64,000 nt of DNA from Ignavibacteria bacterium (GCA_017303675.1 JAFLBX010000001.1:569970-633969), one strand, 5' to 3'. Positions 16,953 to 25,080 are shown, counted from the first letter of the stretch. Program-made: numbers and translations. The notes: generated by a model from the sequence alone, not told the origin.

Positions 16953-17005
16953 CTCCCCTCCTTTCTTAAGGAGGGGAAAGACTGCCCAAGGCAGTCAGGG
17001 GTGGT
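16953..17005. repeat. two-hairpin element, copy 2
   Basis: CTCCCCTCCTT / AAGGAGGGG, then GACTGCC / GGCAGTC, then AGGGGTGGT. Lies just after the radical SAM gene. Confidence 0.7.
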
Positions 17006-17053
17006 AACTTTGCCACAATATATCACAAGCCCAGAAGCGGTGCAATATATCAA

Positions 17054-17187
17054 CGATGGGCGAAGCCCATCGAAATATGCACACATGTATCGCTAGCCCT
17101 GAAAGGGCGGTATAACCTAGCGATGGGCGAAGCCCATCGAAAAAATACACACATAAAACCCAAGCCCTGAAAGGGCGTCATAAAAAA
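17054..17187. repeat. REP-like palindromes, 2 x 67 bp
   Basis: Two tandem 67-bp units, each with CGATGGGC-GAA-GCCCATCG (17054 and 17121) followed by GCCCT-GAA-AGGGC (17096 and 17164). They sit directly downstream of the IS200-like transposase gene. The same palindromes in inverted orientation lie on its other side. Confidence 0.8.
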
Positions 17188-17204
17188 CACACTCCCCCAA
17201 AAAA

Positions 17205-17657
17205 TTATTCCCAAATATATCTCTCATCATAATCAACCTTATACTTCTTTAAAAATGCCAGATACTCTTCTTTAAATGTCTTCATTCTGTGATGATCATG
17301 CTGGTTTTCTATATATGCAACAACCTTATCAATTTCTGAAGGATTTACAGAAAATGCCCCGTATCCATCCTGCCAATAAAATTTTTTTAATAATTCACCT
17401 TTTGTCTTCATCCATTTTGATGAATGTGACTTTACTTCTTCGATCAATTTCATTAATGCAATTTTTTTGGATAAAAGACATACTATATGAACATGATCAG
17501 TGTAACCGCCAATTTTTATCGGAGTACATTCTAACTTTCTGCATATTCCGCCAATGTATGAATGCAGCTCGCTTTCTACCGGAGATTTTATGAAAGGAAA
17601 ATTATTTTTTGTTCCGAATATTATATGAACGTAATTTTTTGTAAGTGATTGCCCCAT
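17205..17657 (-). CDS. IS200-like / REP-associated (RAYT-type) transposase
   Basis: 150 residues, a complete Y1 HUH transposase. HVHIVC (TDHVHIVCLL) provides the HUH pair, and the catalytic Tyr is in AYIENQHDHH, with the usual KTFKEEYLAFL helix behind it. The ends WQDGYGAFSV and DYDERYIWE are family marks. Single-strand transposases of this kind either move IS200/IS605 elements or, as RAYTs, act on REP palindromes. Here the gene is flanked on both sides by GATGGGC/GCCCATC and GCCCT/AGGGC palindromes in opposite orientation, which favours the RAYT reading. Upstream of its start the palindromes begin after 15 bp. Confidence 0.88.
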   Translation of the reverse strand: MGQSLTKNYVHIIFGTKNNFPFIKSPVESELHSYIGGICRKLECTPIKIGGYTDHVHIVCLLSKKIALMKLIEEVKSHSSKWMKTKGELLKKFYWQDGYGAFSVNPSEIDKVVAYIENQHDHHRMKTFKEEYLAFLKKYKVDYDERYIWE

Positions 17658-17672
17658 AGCTTTATTGATTAC

Positions 17673-17750
17673 GCCCTTACAGGGCTTTAATTATTTTATA
17701 TAACTTCGATGGGCTTCTCCCATCGCTGGTATCTTTCGCCCCTACGGGGC
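17673..17750. repeat. REP-like palindromes, right flank of transposase
   Basis: GCCCTTACAGGGC at 17673-17685, CGATGGG-CTTCT-CCCATCG at 17707-17725 and GCCCCTACGGGGC at 17738-17750; inverted relative to the left flank. Confidence 0.75.
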
Positions 17751-17778
17751 TTAACTGATTTTCCACAACACTTCACCC

Positions 17779-18243
17779 CTATCCTTCATCAATCATCTTC
17801 TTTATCAGCACAATCTGTCCCAAATGATATGTATCATGAATAATGATCGACAATACCAGCTCATAATATGAATAACCGCTGGCAGGTGATATTTTTTCCA
17901 GGTGTGAGTCTTTTTGCTTACCAAGAAAAGTTAATATATCCTTCTGTGACTTCTCGAATTTTTTGATAGTATCTTTCCATGCACCGGCAGTTGTGTTCTT
18001 TATTTCAAAGATAAAATTATTCTCAGGATGCCGCACGGGTTTATCTTTAACCCGTGCAATAAGCGCGTTGCGCCATGATATCATATGCAGTACTATCTGC
18101 CAGATGGAATTCATTCCCGCCGGCTTCAGCGCCGCCTGCTTTGCAGGCAATGACCTCAGTGTTTTTATTATTGTTACATCTATCCACGGGTCACCGTTGT
18201 AGTGATCTTTCAGTAATTTGTTTATATGCTGAATATTGGTCAT
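17779..18243 (-). CDS. DinB-family protein
   Basis: 154 residues from the internal ATG (MTNIQHINKLLKDH); the longer frame would run into the upstream gene. A four-helix DinB-like bundle: SIWQIVLHMISWRNALI supplies the first His, and IIHDTYHLGQIVLIKKM near the end supplies the HxxxH pair, giving the usual three-His metal site. Function in the family ranges from thiol transfer to unknown. It follows the secreted gene at 18254 with a 10-bp gap, so the two are co-transcribed. LPAKQAA near residue 35 is encoded by a GCCTGCTTTGCAGGC palindrome. Confidence 0.8.
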   Translation of the reverse strand: MTNIQHINKLLKDHYNGDPWIDVTIIKTLRSLPAKQAALKPAGMNSIWQIVLHMISWRNALIARVKDKPVRHPENNFIFEIKNTTAGAWKDTIKKFEKSQKDILTFLGKQKDSHLEKISPASGYSYYELVLSIIIHDTYHLGQIVLIKKMIDEG

Positions 18244-18253
18244 GGTTTTATTT

Positions 18254-19243
18254 TTATTCGCATTCCGCATCATACATGCTGCCTATACCGTTATACTGCA
18301 TTACATCAGAGTATCTTGAGCCGTCATAATTCTGCCAAACGCTGAACTCAGCGTAACGGCAGGTGCCGTCAGGCCACTTGCCCAGCAGTGTTACATCAAG
18401 CGATCTACCGGTAATAATGCTTGTCCATTCATTCCTCGAAATATACCAGTCATAACTGGTTATAACCGCTTTGTAATATCTTTCCTTCCAGCCTTCGGCT
18501 GCCGCGTAGCGGTTAATTGCGTCAATTGCATCCTGCTCAAGTTTGCTGTTTTTCATTCCTGCAGGTAACTGGCTGAATATCTTAAGTACAGGCTTGTATA
18601 AAGTGAACTCACCTGTTGCAACAGGCTCCTTGCCGCTTTGTCCGCCCGGAGTGCCCTTCCACATTTCTACGTTTATAACATGTTTGCCGCCCGGCAGATC
18701 GTTCACCTGCTTTTCAAAATCCTCAGCGTCGCCGGTTAACTCAGTTTCATATAAAGTGAGTGCGGAAGTATAACCGGATATCTCATTTCCCATAAGTACA
18801 CCGGCAGGTTTATATTCTGCTTCACTGAAATTTATATAAAACTTCAGGTAATAGTCGCCCGTTGGATACTGCTGCACCGTTGGCGTTGTTTGTTCTGGTG
18901 AATCGTAAACCGGGTATTCACCGAAAGGAGCATTCAGCTTTACGCATGCGGTGATTATTTCCTTAAAATTAAAGCTTTCATTATAACGCGGTTCGCCTTT
19001 GGTAAGATCCGGTTCCTTTTCGCGGGTGAATTTCATTTGTACGGTTGAAAAATTTTTCTTCACCGCAACTGAAGTTGTATCAGCCTTTTTCTTTGTTTTC
19101 TTTTCTTTCTTAGGGGCAGATGTAGTATCGATGTACTTTTCAATTTCTTTTTTTACTTTCCCGAATACGTCATCAAGCTGTGAATAAACCGGGTGTGTAA
19201 TAAACAATGCTGCTAAAACGATTATTGAAATATAAGTTTTCAT
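18254..19243 (-). CDS. secreted protein of unknown function
   Basis: 329 or 330 residues from the ATG that gives a clean signal peptide (MKTYISIIVLAALFITHPVYS); a longer frame of 23 residues would hide it. After a Lys-rich linker (PKKEKKTKKKAD) there is a mixed alpha/beta region with no motif I can assign; the C-terminal half includes EGWKERYYKAVITSYDWYISRNE and a Trp/Tyr-rich end. It looks like a periplasmic or surface protein typical of Bacteroidota. A TAATTTTG box precedes it. It likely forms an operon with the DinB-like gene. Confidence 0.7.
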   Translation of the reverse strand: MKTYISIIVLAALFITHPVYSQLDDVFGKVKKEIEKYIDTTSAPKKEKKTKKKADTTSVAVKKNFSTVQMKFTREKEPDLTKGEPRYNESFNFKEIITACVKLNAPFGEYPVYDSPEQTTPTVQQYPTGDYYLKFYINFSEAEYKPAGVLMGNEISGYTSALTLYETELTGDAEDFEKQVNDLPGGKHVINVEMWKGTPGGQSGKEPVATGEFTLYKPVLKIFSQLPAGMKNSKLEQDAIDAINRYAAAEGWKERYYKAVITSYDWYISRNEWTSIITGRSLDVTLLGKWPDGTCRYAEFSVWQNYDGSRYSDVMQYNGIGSMYDAECE

Positions 19244-19281
19244 TTTTGGGGTGTTATTTCTGAATATGTAGTAATAATTAA

Positions 19282-19289
19282 CAAAATTA
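19282..19289 (-). promoter_or_regulatory. candidate -7 box (TAATTTTG)
   Basis: Minus-strand TAATTTTG, 39 bp before the secreted-protein gene start, fits TAnnTTTG. Confidence 0.4.
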
Positions 19290-19321
19290 CCTGTTAAAGT
19301 AAGTAATTTCAAAGAATTTAC

Positions 19322-19816
19322 TTAAAGTTGGAGCCCCATAACATATTCATCCATGTATTTGCCATCCAATTTTGCTTCACGGATCTTTTTGCCTTCTTCA
19401 ATAAATCCGAATTTTTTATACAGCGCTATACCTGCAGCATTATGGCTGTAGACTTCGAGGCAAATTTTCTCAAGACCGTTAACCCGTGCCTGTTTAATGC
19501 ACTCTTCCATCATACGGCTGCCCAAACCTTTGCCGCGGTGCGGCTTTAAGATACCCATTCCGAGTCCGCCTGTATGAGCAAATACTTCACGCTTTCTGCG
19601 TGTAATATCACACCAGCCAACAACAGTTTCGTTAAGCACTGCGTAAACCTGTATATCATTATCTCGTATAAGCTCTGATACAAATTTACGCATATGTTCA
19701 TATGACGGCGCTTCAGTAAATGCAAGCCAGGTTCTTTCGCGCGCTACTGAATCCAGCGCATCGCGGAATGAATCCGCAAGTTCTAAAGTTTTATTTACAA
19801 TTTTTATTTCTTCCAT
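19322..19816 (-). CDS. GNAT-family N-acetyltransferase
   Basis: 164 residues, a single GNAT domain. The acetyl-CoA-binding motif A is LGMGILKPHRGKGLGSRMM at about 101-119 (R-G-K-G-L-G), followed by the beta5 segment ICLEVYSHNAAGIALYKKFGF that places the Asn and Tyr of motif B. The end resembles RimI/RimJ-like enzymes acting on small molecules or protein N-termini; the acceptor cannot be read from sequence. Cytoplasmic, stand-alone gene. Confidence 0.9.
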   Translation of the reverse strand: MEEIKIVNKTLELADSFRDALDSVARERTWLAFTEAPSYEHMRKFVSELIRDNDIQVYAVLNETVVGWCDITRRKREVFAHTGGLGMGILKPHRGKGLGSRMMEECIKQARVNGLEKICLEVYSHNAAGIALYKKFGFIEEGKKIREAKLDGKYMDEYVMGLQL

Positions 19817-19822
19817 AGAATT

Positions 19823-19917
19823 AATTCCCCCTTTTGAATGGGGACTAAAGTTTTGAGGTTAAATTAATTAAAATAAATCAAAAATCTACAGTTGTGAAAA
19901 GATCTTTGATGGGGATG
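19823..19917. mobile_element. MITE-like element, copy b
   Basis: About 95 bp from ATTCCCCC to TGATGGGGAT, with an internal CCCCC..TGGGG palindrome at the left end; the same plan as the 98-bp copy at 13.4 kb. Confidence 0.5.
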
Positions 19918-19975
19918 TTTTTGTTAATATTTATTTTTCTATAAGAAGTCCCTCCGCGAGATCTCTTCAAGTTCT

Positions 19976-20008
19976 TCCTTCACGCCTTTGCGTCTCTGCG
20001 TGTAATAT
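19976..20008. repeat. CTTTGCGTCTCTGCGTG repeat
   Basis: A C/T-rich repeat of the form GCCTTTGCGTCTCTGCG. Related stretches are at 21203-21270 and 37081-37108. Its role is unknown. Confidence 0.45.
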
Positions 20009-20015
20009 ATACATT

Positions 20016-20474
20016 TCACTTCCAAACAACCTTAAACCTCTCGCACACAAGCGGCATATCGTCGGCAAATTCCCTGCCAATTGCCGGCAGTGTACGAGTG
20101 AAAAATCTTATATGCGCTTCGCGCCAATAGTCTAATGATAGGTCCCCTTCGCCCTCATCCCGCGCAAAGGCTGCATCTACCTCATTGTAATTTTTTAAAG
20201 TGACCTCAACTGTTTCAATTATACAACGGGGCTCACCTTTACCATCTACTATAACAGAAAGCAGCCCGGGTTTGGGAATATCGCCGCCCTCATGCTCCCA
20301 CTCCCACAATGCTGAGCATGTCGCAGTTTTTAAACCGCTGAGTACGGGCTCTAACAGCTCATCCGCCATTTCAGGTGAATCACCGAATTTATCAACTATA
20401 TAATCCCCGGAAGAAAACTCATTCTCCTTGCCGAGTGATTTAAGATATTGTATGTAAAATTCTTCGGGTGTCAT
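20016..20474 (-). CDS. ASCH-domain protein
   Basis: 152 residues, entirely an ASCH (PUA-like) domain. LSGLKTATCSALWEWE contains the G-x-K-T-A-T-x-S motif, and GEGDLSLDYWREAHIRFF carries the conserved E/D-rich stretch before the final strand (MPLVCERFKVVW). ASCH proteins are thought to bind RNA or modified nucleosides; a few are amidohydrolases acting on N4-acetylcytidine. No partner gene indicates a pathway. It follows the lipoprotein gene at 20482 by 7 bp and so is probably co-transcribed. Confidence 0.85.
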   Translation of the reverse strand: MTPEEFYIQYLKSLGKENEFSSGDYIVDKFGDSPEMADELLEPVLSGLKTATCSALWEWEHEGGDIPKPGLLSVIVDGKGEPRCIIETVEVTLKNYNEVDAAFARDEGEGDLSLDYWREAHIRFFTRTLPAIGREFADDMPLVCERFKVVWK

Positions 20475-20481
20475 GTTTTTT

Positions 20482-21096
20482 TTAACTTATCCAAAGCTGT
20501 CTGTTATCAAATAATATCCATTTACCATTTTCCTTCTTTAGCCACAAATAATTTGCTTCACCCCACAATCCAGCTTTAAAAAAAGTAATATAAATTACTG
20601 CAACATTTTCTTCTATATTTAAAGAAGGCTTTGAAAAATTAATAAAGCCCCATATATCCGGATATAGTTTATATATTTCTTCATAATTTTTAACATTCGC
20701 AACATCTTTATCAGAATAAGTTTTAATTGATGTTATTTTATTCTGGTCTATTTTATATTTTCTTTTATTAAGCGGTTTCATTCTGTCTGTAAGGTATTTA
20801 TCATTAAATCCCTTATCTTTATGTTGATCAAAAGACCAATTCGAAAGATATTCTATACCTGTAGAGTCTGGTATTATTACTGCTAGAGGTAATCTATTTC
20901 CGGTTCCTTCATAAAACAAGGAATCGTCTGCGGAATAACTTCCTTTTTTATATTTATCCAAATACAAATCAATAGCTGCTGATATTACTTCGTAATCCAT
21001 TTCGTCAAGTTCCGGCAGTAACGCTTGGTTAACTTGCCGATTACCTGAACATGAAATAAAGAATACAAACAATAAAAAGTAAGTTAGGTTTTTCAT
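20482..21096 (-). CDS. lipoprotein of unknown function
   Basis: 204 residues. Lipoprotein signal with Cys 16 (FFISC), so it is membrane-anchored outside the cytoplasm. The mature part has a helical start (DEMDYEVISAAIDLYLDKY) and a beta-rich C-terminal half ending LKKENGKWILFDNRQLWIS, like NTF2-type or small Bacteroidota surface proteins. No known family recognised. Base composition is a little lower in GC than its neighbours. Confidence 0.65.
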   Translation of the reverse strand: MKNLTYFLLFVFFISCSGNRQVNQALLPELDEMDYEVISAAIDLYLDKYKKGSYSADDSLFYEGTGNRLPLAVIIPDSTGIEYLSNWSFDQHKDKGFNDKYLTDRMKPLNKRKYKIDQNKITSIKTYSDKDVANVKNYEEIYKLYPDIWGFINFSKPSLNIEENVAVIYITFFKAGLWGEANYLWLKKENGKWILFDNRQLWIS

Positions 21097-21109
21097 ACTT
21101 TATTATTCC

Positions 21110-21190
21110 GCCCTTTCAGGGCTTTGATTTTCTTTGTTGCTTCTTACCGATGGGCTTTGCCCATCGCTTTTATATTACGCCCCTTCGGGG
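21110..21190. repeat. REP-like palindrome cluster
   Basis: GCCCTTTCAGGGC at 21110-21122, CGATGGGCTTTGCCCATCG at 21148-21166 and GCCCCTTCGGGG at 21179-21190: the same set, in the same order, as on the right flank of the transposase gene. Confidence 0.7.
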
Positions 21191-21202
21191 TTTTATATTA
21201 CA

Positions 21203-21270
21203 ATATGCTCTTTGCGGCTTTGCGCCTTTGCGACTAAATTCTTCTCTGTGTCTCAATGCCTCTGTGTTAG
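21203..21270. repeat. TTTGCG / CTCTGTG repeat stretch
   Basis: GCGGCTTTGCGCCTTTGCG followed by CTCTGTGTCTCAATGCCTCT; a longer version of the repeat at 19976 and 37081. Confidence 0.45.
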
Positions 21271-21271
21271 T

Positions 21272-21874
21272 TTATTTCTTATCCTTCAAAGGCGTCAATA
21301 GACCAATCCTCCTGCCTGCTTCGGTATCCGCAATTAGAGTCTTCATCCGTCGAAGCCTGGTTTCTTCCTGTTTGGCTGAGATCACCCACCATGTCGAGGT
21401 TTTCCTGTATCCCGGCGGCATTTTGCTGAAATTTTCCCATGCTTTTTTGTTCGCCTTCAGCATTTTCAATAACACTCCGGGAAATTTTATTTCCTTCTGT
21501 TCATTTGAATACAATCCGGCCCTTTTAAGGTCTCGGTTCTTATAAACATGCAGCCCGTGCGGATGCATCTTACCGTTTTTGATAAGTTCCTCAGCCTTTT
21601 TGATATTCACAGCGCTCCATATACTGCCTTTGCGGCGCGGAGTGTAACGCTGGCAATAGCTCTCTTCATCAATACTTCTTGAAATGCCGTCTATCCAACC
21701 GAAGCAAAGGACTTCTTCAAGCGCTTCTTTGTATGTGATGCTTTTTTTACCGCTGGCTTTTTTGTAATAACCCAGCCACAGCTCATCTTTTTTTGCGTGA
21801 TTCTTTTCAAGCCAGGCCCTGAATGCAGCCTGTGTTTTAAAGAATTTTATATTAGTTGGTTCGTTAGCCGGCAA
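21272..21874 (-). CDS. YdeI/OmpD-associated family protein
   Basis: 200 residues. The N-terminal part matches the YdeI family: WLEKNHAKKDELWLGYYKK, SITYKEALEEVLCFGWIDG and YCQRYTPRRKGSIWSAVN. The C-terminal part (FPGVLLKMLKANKKAWENF, RKTSTWWVISAKQEETRLRR) is the second conserved block. In Enterobacteria a member is linked to polymyxin tolerance and OmpD, and others are called bacteriocin-protection proteins; the mechanism is unknown. Cytoplasmic by sequence. Confidence 0.88.
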   Translation of the reverse strand: MPANEPTNIKFFKTQAAFRAWLEKNHAKKDELWLGYYKKASGKKSITYKEALEEVLCFGWIDGISRSIDEESYCQRYTPRRKGSIWSAVNIKKAEELIKNGKMHPHGLHVYKNRDLKRAGLYSNEQKEIKFPGVLLKMLKANKKAWENFSKMPPGYRKTSTWWVISAKQEETRLRRMKTLIADTEAGRRIGLLTPLKDKK

Positions 21875-21942
21875 TTTTTCTAATTAATATTGTTTTATGT
21901 TAATGAATTTTAAAACTGGATTTCAGAAAAAAAAAGCTTGTA

Positions 21943-22113
21943 AACCCCCATTATAAATAATCCAAAAAAATTATCCTTTACGATAAATTGGGTTTTATTT
22001 GTTTGCTCAGATTTTGACTCCCCTTTAACAAAGGGGGGATGAAAATCATTAAATATTTGAATTTCGAAAATTAATCTATAAGCTTAATTCACTTTAATTT
22101 CCAAATGGGGGTT
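21943..22113. mobile_element. MITE-like element, copy c
   Basis: About 170 bp, ends AACCCCCATT / AAATGGGGGTT, with an internal CTCCCCTTTAACAAAGGGGGG palindrome region. Same class as copies e and f. Confidence 0.65.
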
Positions 22114-22170
22114 CCACTTTTGTACAAAACCCATATTCATAATTATAACCATTTCCCCGGGGTCTAAAAC

Positions 22171-22932
22171 TCACTTATCCTCAAACTGCTTCTCTTTATA
22201 ATTCTTCTCTTTCTTCATTCCGTTGGCTTCTTTAAGCAGCTCATATGTGTACTTAAGGCTGCCAAGGTCACGCCAGCTTTGGTGACCCGGTATGATATAC
22301 TTTGCATCAGGGAATTTCTGCATGACCTTCTCAGCGGCAGTTTCCCAGCTTTTTGTATCTGCGTGTGAAAGATTCCCCAGTCCGCCTGATTCCGTACTCT
22401 TTATAAAACAGCCGCCGTATAATATTTGAGATGCGGGCAGCCAGATGACAATATTATCCGGTGCGTGACCCGCGCCCGGAAAGAATGTTTCAAACTCCAC
22501 ACCGCCGATATTAAACACCGTATCACCCGATAAAACAAATTCCGCAAGCGGCCTCTTGGTTTCTTTGCAGAGCTCATAAGTATGCCGTGTGGAGTATGTC
22601 CTTACACCAAGCCTTTTTAATATATCAAAACCCGCTGTCCTGTCATCATGGAAATGTGTAGCAATGCACATAACTACATCCTTGCCGTGCCTGGCTTTTA
22701 TGGAATCCATCAGCGGTATTACCTGGTTAGTATCCCAGGGAGTATCAAACATTACAACCCCGGCGGGGGTTACAGCATACATGCTGTTTGAAGGAAATGG
22801 CGTGCCTTCATAATCAACGTATGTGATATAAATATAAAAATCGCCGGCCAGGTGTGAAATTTCAAGTTTACCCTGCGAATAAATATTAAGTGAATACAGG
22901 CAGCTAAATAATAAGATTAATGTTTTGAGCAT
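22171..22932 (-). CDS. subclass B1 metallo-beta-lactamase
   Basis: 253 residues with a signal peptide (1-19), so periplasmic. All zinc ligands of subclass B1 are in place: H93-F-H95-D-D97 (THFHDDRTAG), H156 in GAGHAPDN, C175 in LYGGCFIKS and H217 in PGHQSW. The GGCFIKS..GGLGNLSHAD block closely follows BlaB/IND/JOHN-type enzymes of flavobacteria. It would hydrolyse beta-lactams including carbapenems if expressed, which sequence cannot show. No regulator or mobile gene touches it, so it looks like a resident chromosomal gene. Confidence 0.92.
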   Translation of the reverse strand: MLKTLILLFSCLYSLNIYSQGKLEISHLAGDFYIYITYVDYEGTPFPSNSMYAVTPAGVVMFDTPWDTNQVIPLMDSIKARHGKDVVMCIATHFHDDRTAGFDILKRLGVRTYSTRHTYELCKETKRPLAEFVLSGDTVFNIGGVEFETFFPGAGHAPDNIVIWLPASQILYGGCFIKSTESGGLGNLSHADTKSWETAAEKVMQKFPDAKYIIPGHQSWRDLGSLKYTYELLKEANGMKKEKNYKEKQFEDK

Positions 22933-23044
22933 TTATAATTTTAAATAATAATTAAATTTGAATACAGGAAATTTATTAAAAATAATGCTTTCCTGAAAGT
23001 AATAAAATACTAAATAAGTTCATAATAATACTCAATAAAATATC

Positions 23045-23509
23045 ATGCCGCATAAAACATGGAATGAAAAACTGAACACTACGGGTGACCTGCCCAAGGT
23101 AGTAATGCTCAACCCTAAACAGATCGCAAAGTTTAAAGCTAATACACTTGCAATTCCCTCACCGCCGGAGGTGAATGAACTGATGTCAAAAGTACCAAAA
23201 GGTAAGCTGAATACGATAAATATAATGCGTGAAAAAATTGCACGGCGGCATAAAGCTGATGCGGGCTGTCCCATAACAACGGGGATCTTCGCATGGATAT
23301 CTTCCTTTGCTGCTGAAGAATCACGTGAGCTGGGCAAAAAGCGAATTACCCCCTATTGGCGCACATTAAAAAATGGCGGGGAGTTAAACCCAAAATACCC
23401 GGGCGGAATCAAACAACAGCAAAAAGCTCTTGAATCAGAAGGTCACACAATAATACAAAAAGGCAAACGATACTTCGTTAAAGATTACGAAAAAAAGCTG
23501 GTGAAATAG
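23045..23509 (+). CDS. MGMT/ATL-like DNA-binding domain protein
   Basis: 154 residues. VPKGKLNTINIMREKIARRH resembles the recognition-helix region of alkylguanine-transferase-type winged helices, and GCPITTGIFAWISSFAAEE follows where MGMT has its PCHRV motif. Here the order is C-P-I, so the alkyl-acceptor Cys context is altered. ITPYWRTLKNGGELNPKYPGG is strongly conserved in Bacteroidota homologues as I remember them, often annotated as MGMT-family. It may recognise damaged bases without repairing them. The assignment is a recollection of family resemblance and is not certain. Confidence 0.55.
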   Translation: MPHKTWNEKLNTTGDLPKVVMLNPKQIAKFKANTLAIPSPPEVNELMSKVPKGKLNTINIMREKIARRHKADAGCPITTGIFAWISSFAAEESRELGKKRITPYWRTLKNGGELNPKYPGGIKQQQKALESEGHTIIQKGKRYFVKDYEKKLVK

Positions 23510-23512
23510 TGA

Positions 23513-23543
23513 ACCCTCCCCTTCGGGGAGGGCAGGGTGGGGT
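23513..23543. repeat. two-hairpin element, minimal copy 3
   Basis: CCCTCCCC / GGGGAGGG followed directly by CAGGGTGGGGT; the second hairpin is missing. It begins 4 bp after the stop codon. Confidence 0.6.
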
Positions 23544-23618
23544 CACCTGAAACATTTTCACTCCATTGAACATATAATATAAAACAGTTAATTTATCACA
23601 AATAAAAGGGGTTTTACC

Positions 23619-24095
23619 ATGAAATATTTAATTACAACAGCAATTATTCTGAGCTCACTTTTTCTGTTGAATTCACGCTCATTCAGCCAGTCAGCCACAA
23701 CTATGCAGGATATACTGGAAACGGTATCTGCAAAGGTTGTTGAGCTTGAAGACCAGCGCAACCAGGAAATTGTCAATATGACATTTGACCTTCTGGTTAA
23801 CACCGGTAAAAAATCTTTGTGGCGCTATCTTGATCCTGCATTTGATTATGATGTAATGGTCATAGGCGATAGAAGAATTGAGAAGATTAAAGTAACAGTG
23901 TATAAAAAAAATGCATCTAATAATGAGTGGGAATTTGTTGATGAGTATTCCTCTGATAAGCCTGTTATCAGGCTTGACCCGCTGGAATTTGAACAGTATG
24001 AATTCACAGTTACGGTGGATAAATTCAAAACCGGCAGCACAACAGGACATTTTGCGCTGCTGCTTTACCACCAGAACCCCGAAAGAGGAAAATAG
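23619..24095 (+). CDS. secreted protein of unknown function
   Basis: 158 residues. Signal peptide 1-23 ending in SFSQ. The mature part starts with a helix (TMQDILETVSAKVVELED) and continues with a beta-sandwich-like region, including DFDYDV..IGDRRIEKIKVTVYK with small variations and VIRLDPLEFEQYEFTVTVDKF, ending GHFALLLYHQNPERGK. This looks like an extracytoplasmic beta-sandwich module, but I recognise no family. A strong hairpin terminator follows. Confidence 0.65.
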   Translation: MKYLITTAIILSSLFLLNSRSFSQSATTMQDILETVSAKVVELEDQRNQEIVNMTFDLLVNTGKKSLWRYLDPAFDYDVMVIGDRRIEKIKVTVYKKNASNNEWEFVDEYSSDKPVIRLDPLEFEQYEFTVTVDKFKTGSTTGHFALLLYHQNPERGK

Positions 24096-24121
24096 ATAAG
24101 TTTGACATAGCAGTATTAATA

Positions 24122-24152
24122 AAAAATATCCGGTCTTAATCCGGATATTTTT
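24122..24152. terminator. intrinsic terminator, bidirectional
   Basis: A 12-bp stem AAAAATATCCGG / CCGGATATTTTT with a 7-nt loop lies between convergent genes and can act in both directions. Confidence 0.85.
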
Positions 24153-24208
24153 ATTATATAATTATCCTCGTTCCCAAACTCCGGTTTTGGAACGCACTTT
24201 TGAAACAC

Positions 24209-24658
24209 TTATTGCTTGGTAACCTTTACACTCTTCAGTCTAACATACCTCGGGAAAGTTGGTGTATAATTATTCAACTGCACCACAAAGGAAAAATATG
24301 TGCTTCCCGCAGCTAAATTCTGATTGAGAGAAAACGGCTCATCCCTTGGTGCAAAAATATCGGGAAAATATACTGGCACCGGTGTTGAATTTGTAGAAAA
24401 CCCGAATCTGCCGTAAGCTGATGGGGTATCAACATTGGACTGCAGTGTGAATTCAACCAGCACATTACCGCTTGTTGAAGTTGAGTATGAAACGGAATCC
24501 CTTGCAAAACCAGTTGAGCTTAACCAAACGCTTATTGAATCAGCCGAATACATAACTGTTCCTGCAGGTACACCGGGATTATTTGTTGTTGTATCATCAC
24601 TGCATGAGCTGATGATTGAAACAAAACTAACCAATAGTAATAATAGTATATATTTCAT
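24209..24658 (-). CDS. small lipoprotein of unknown function
   Basis: 149 residues. Lipoprotein signal with Cys 19 (IISSC), followed by the Asp/Thr-rich linker SDDTTTNN. The mature part is Ser/Thr/Tyr-rich and predicted to be all-beta (DSVSYSTSTSGNVLVEFTLQ, PRYVRLKSVKVTKQ), a jelly-roll or Ig-like surface module. No family recognised. It converges on the preceding gene. A TAAATTTG box is found 36 bp upstream. Confidence 0.65.
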   Translation of the reverse strand: MKYILLLLLVSFVSIISSCSDDTTTNNPGVPAGTVMYSADSISVWLSSTGFARDSVSYSTSTSGNVLVEFTLQSNVDTPSAYGRFGFSTNSTPVPVYFPDIFAPRDEPFSLNQNLAAGSTYFSFVVQLNNYTPTFPRYVRLKSVKVTKQ

Positions 24659-24693
24659 ATATAACTTTTTTTGATAGTAAATGTTCTATTTTA

Positions 24694-24701
24694 CAAATTT
24701 A
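24694..24701 (-). promoter_or_regulatory. candidate -7 box (TAAATTTG)
   Basis: Minus-strand TAAATTTG upstream of the small lipoprotein gene. Confidence 0.4.
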
Positions 24702-24814
24702 GCAATTTTATTAAATATAAGTTCTAGCTTAAATAGTTATTTATTTTGAAATTCTTCGGGATAACTGAATATGATCCGCTGCAGCTGAGCTGCTTGCATT
24801 GTAAATTAAAATAT

Positions 24815-24838
24815 AATGGTATATATTAATGGTATATA
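24815..24838. promoter_or_regulatory. direct repeats before toxin-antitoxin operon
   Basis: AATGGTATATA occurs twice, at 24815-24825 and 24828-24838, 13 bp apart, just upstream of the antitoxin start. Such a layout is typical of operators bound by the antitoxin itself. Confidence 0.5.
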
Positions 24839-24858
24839 CTAATTTAATTTTTACTTTC

Positions 24859-25080
24859 ATGAAAAATCTTTCATTGAAGCTTAAAGAAGAGATATACCGC
24901 GATACCGAAAAGGTCGTAAAAAAACTGAAGGTGCCGCGAAATTCCTATATCAACAAGGCGGTGGATTTCTACAACAAAGTAAACACCCGCAATATGACAC
25001 GCAAAAAGCTTTTCGAAGAATCATTGCTTGTAAGCCGGGACTCCATGGAAATATTGCAGGAATTCGAAAAGTTAAGTTAA
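24859..25080 (+). CDS. antitoxin, RHH-type, of MazF pair
   Basis: 73 residues from the ATG of MKNLSLKLKEEIYRDTEK; the upstream in-frame ATG lies within the operator repeats and is less likely. The pattern of one beta strand (NLSLKLKEEIY), then helix (RDTEKVVKKLKVPRNSYINKAVDFYNK), suits a ribbon-helix-helix DNA-binding antitoxin. The C-terminal tail (FEESLLVSRDSMEILQEFEKL) would bind the toxin. It lies 6 bp before the MazF gene. Confidence 0.75.
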   Translation: MKNLSLKLKEEIYRDTEKVVKKLKVPRNSYINKAVDFYNKVNTRNMTRKKLFEESLLVSRDSMEILQEFEKLS

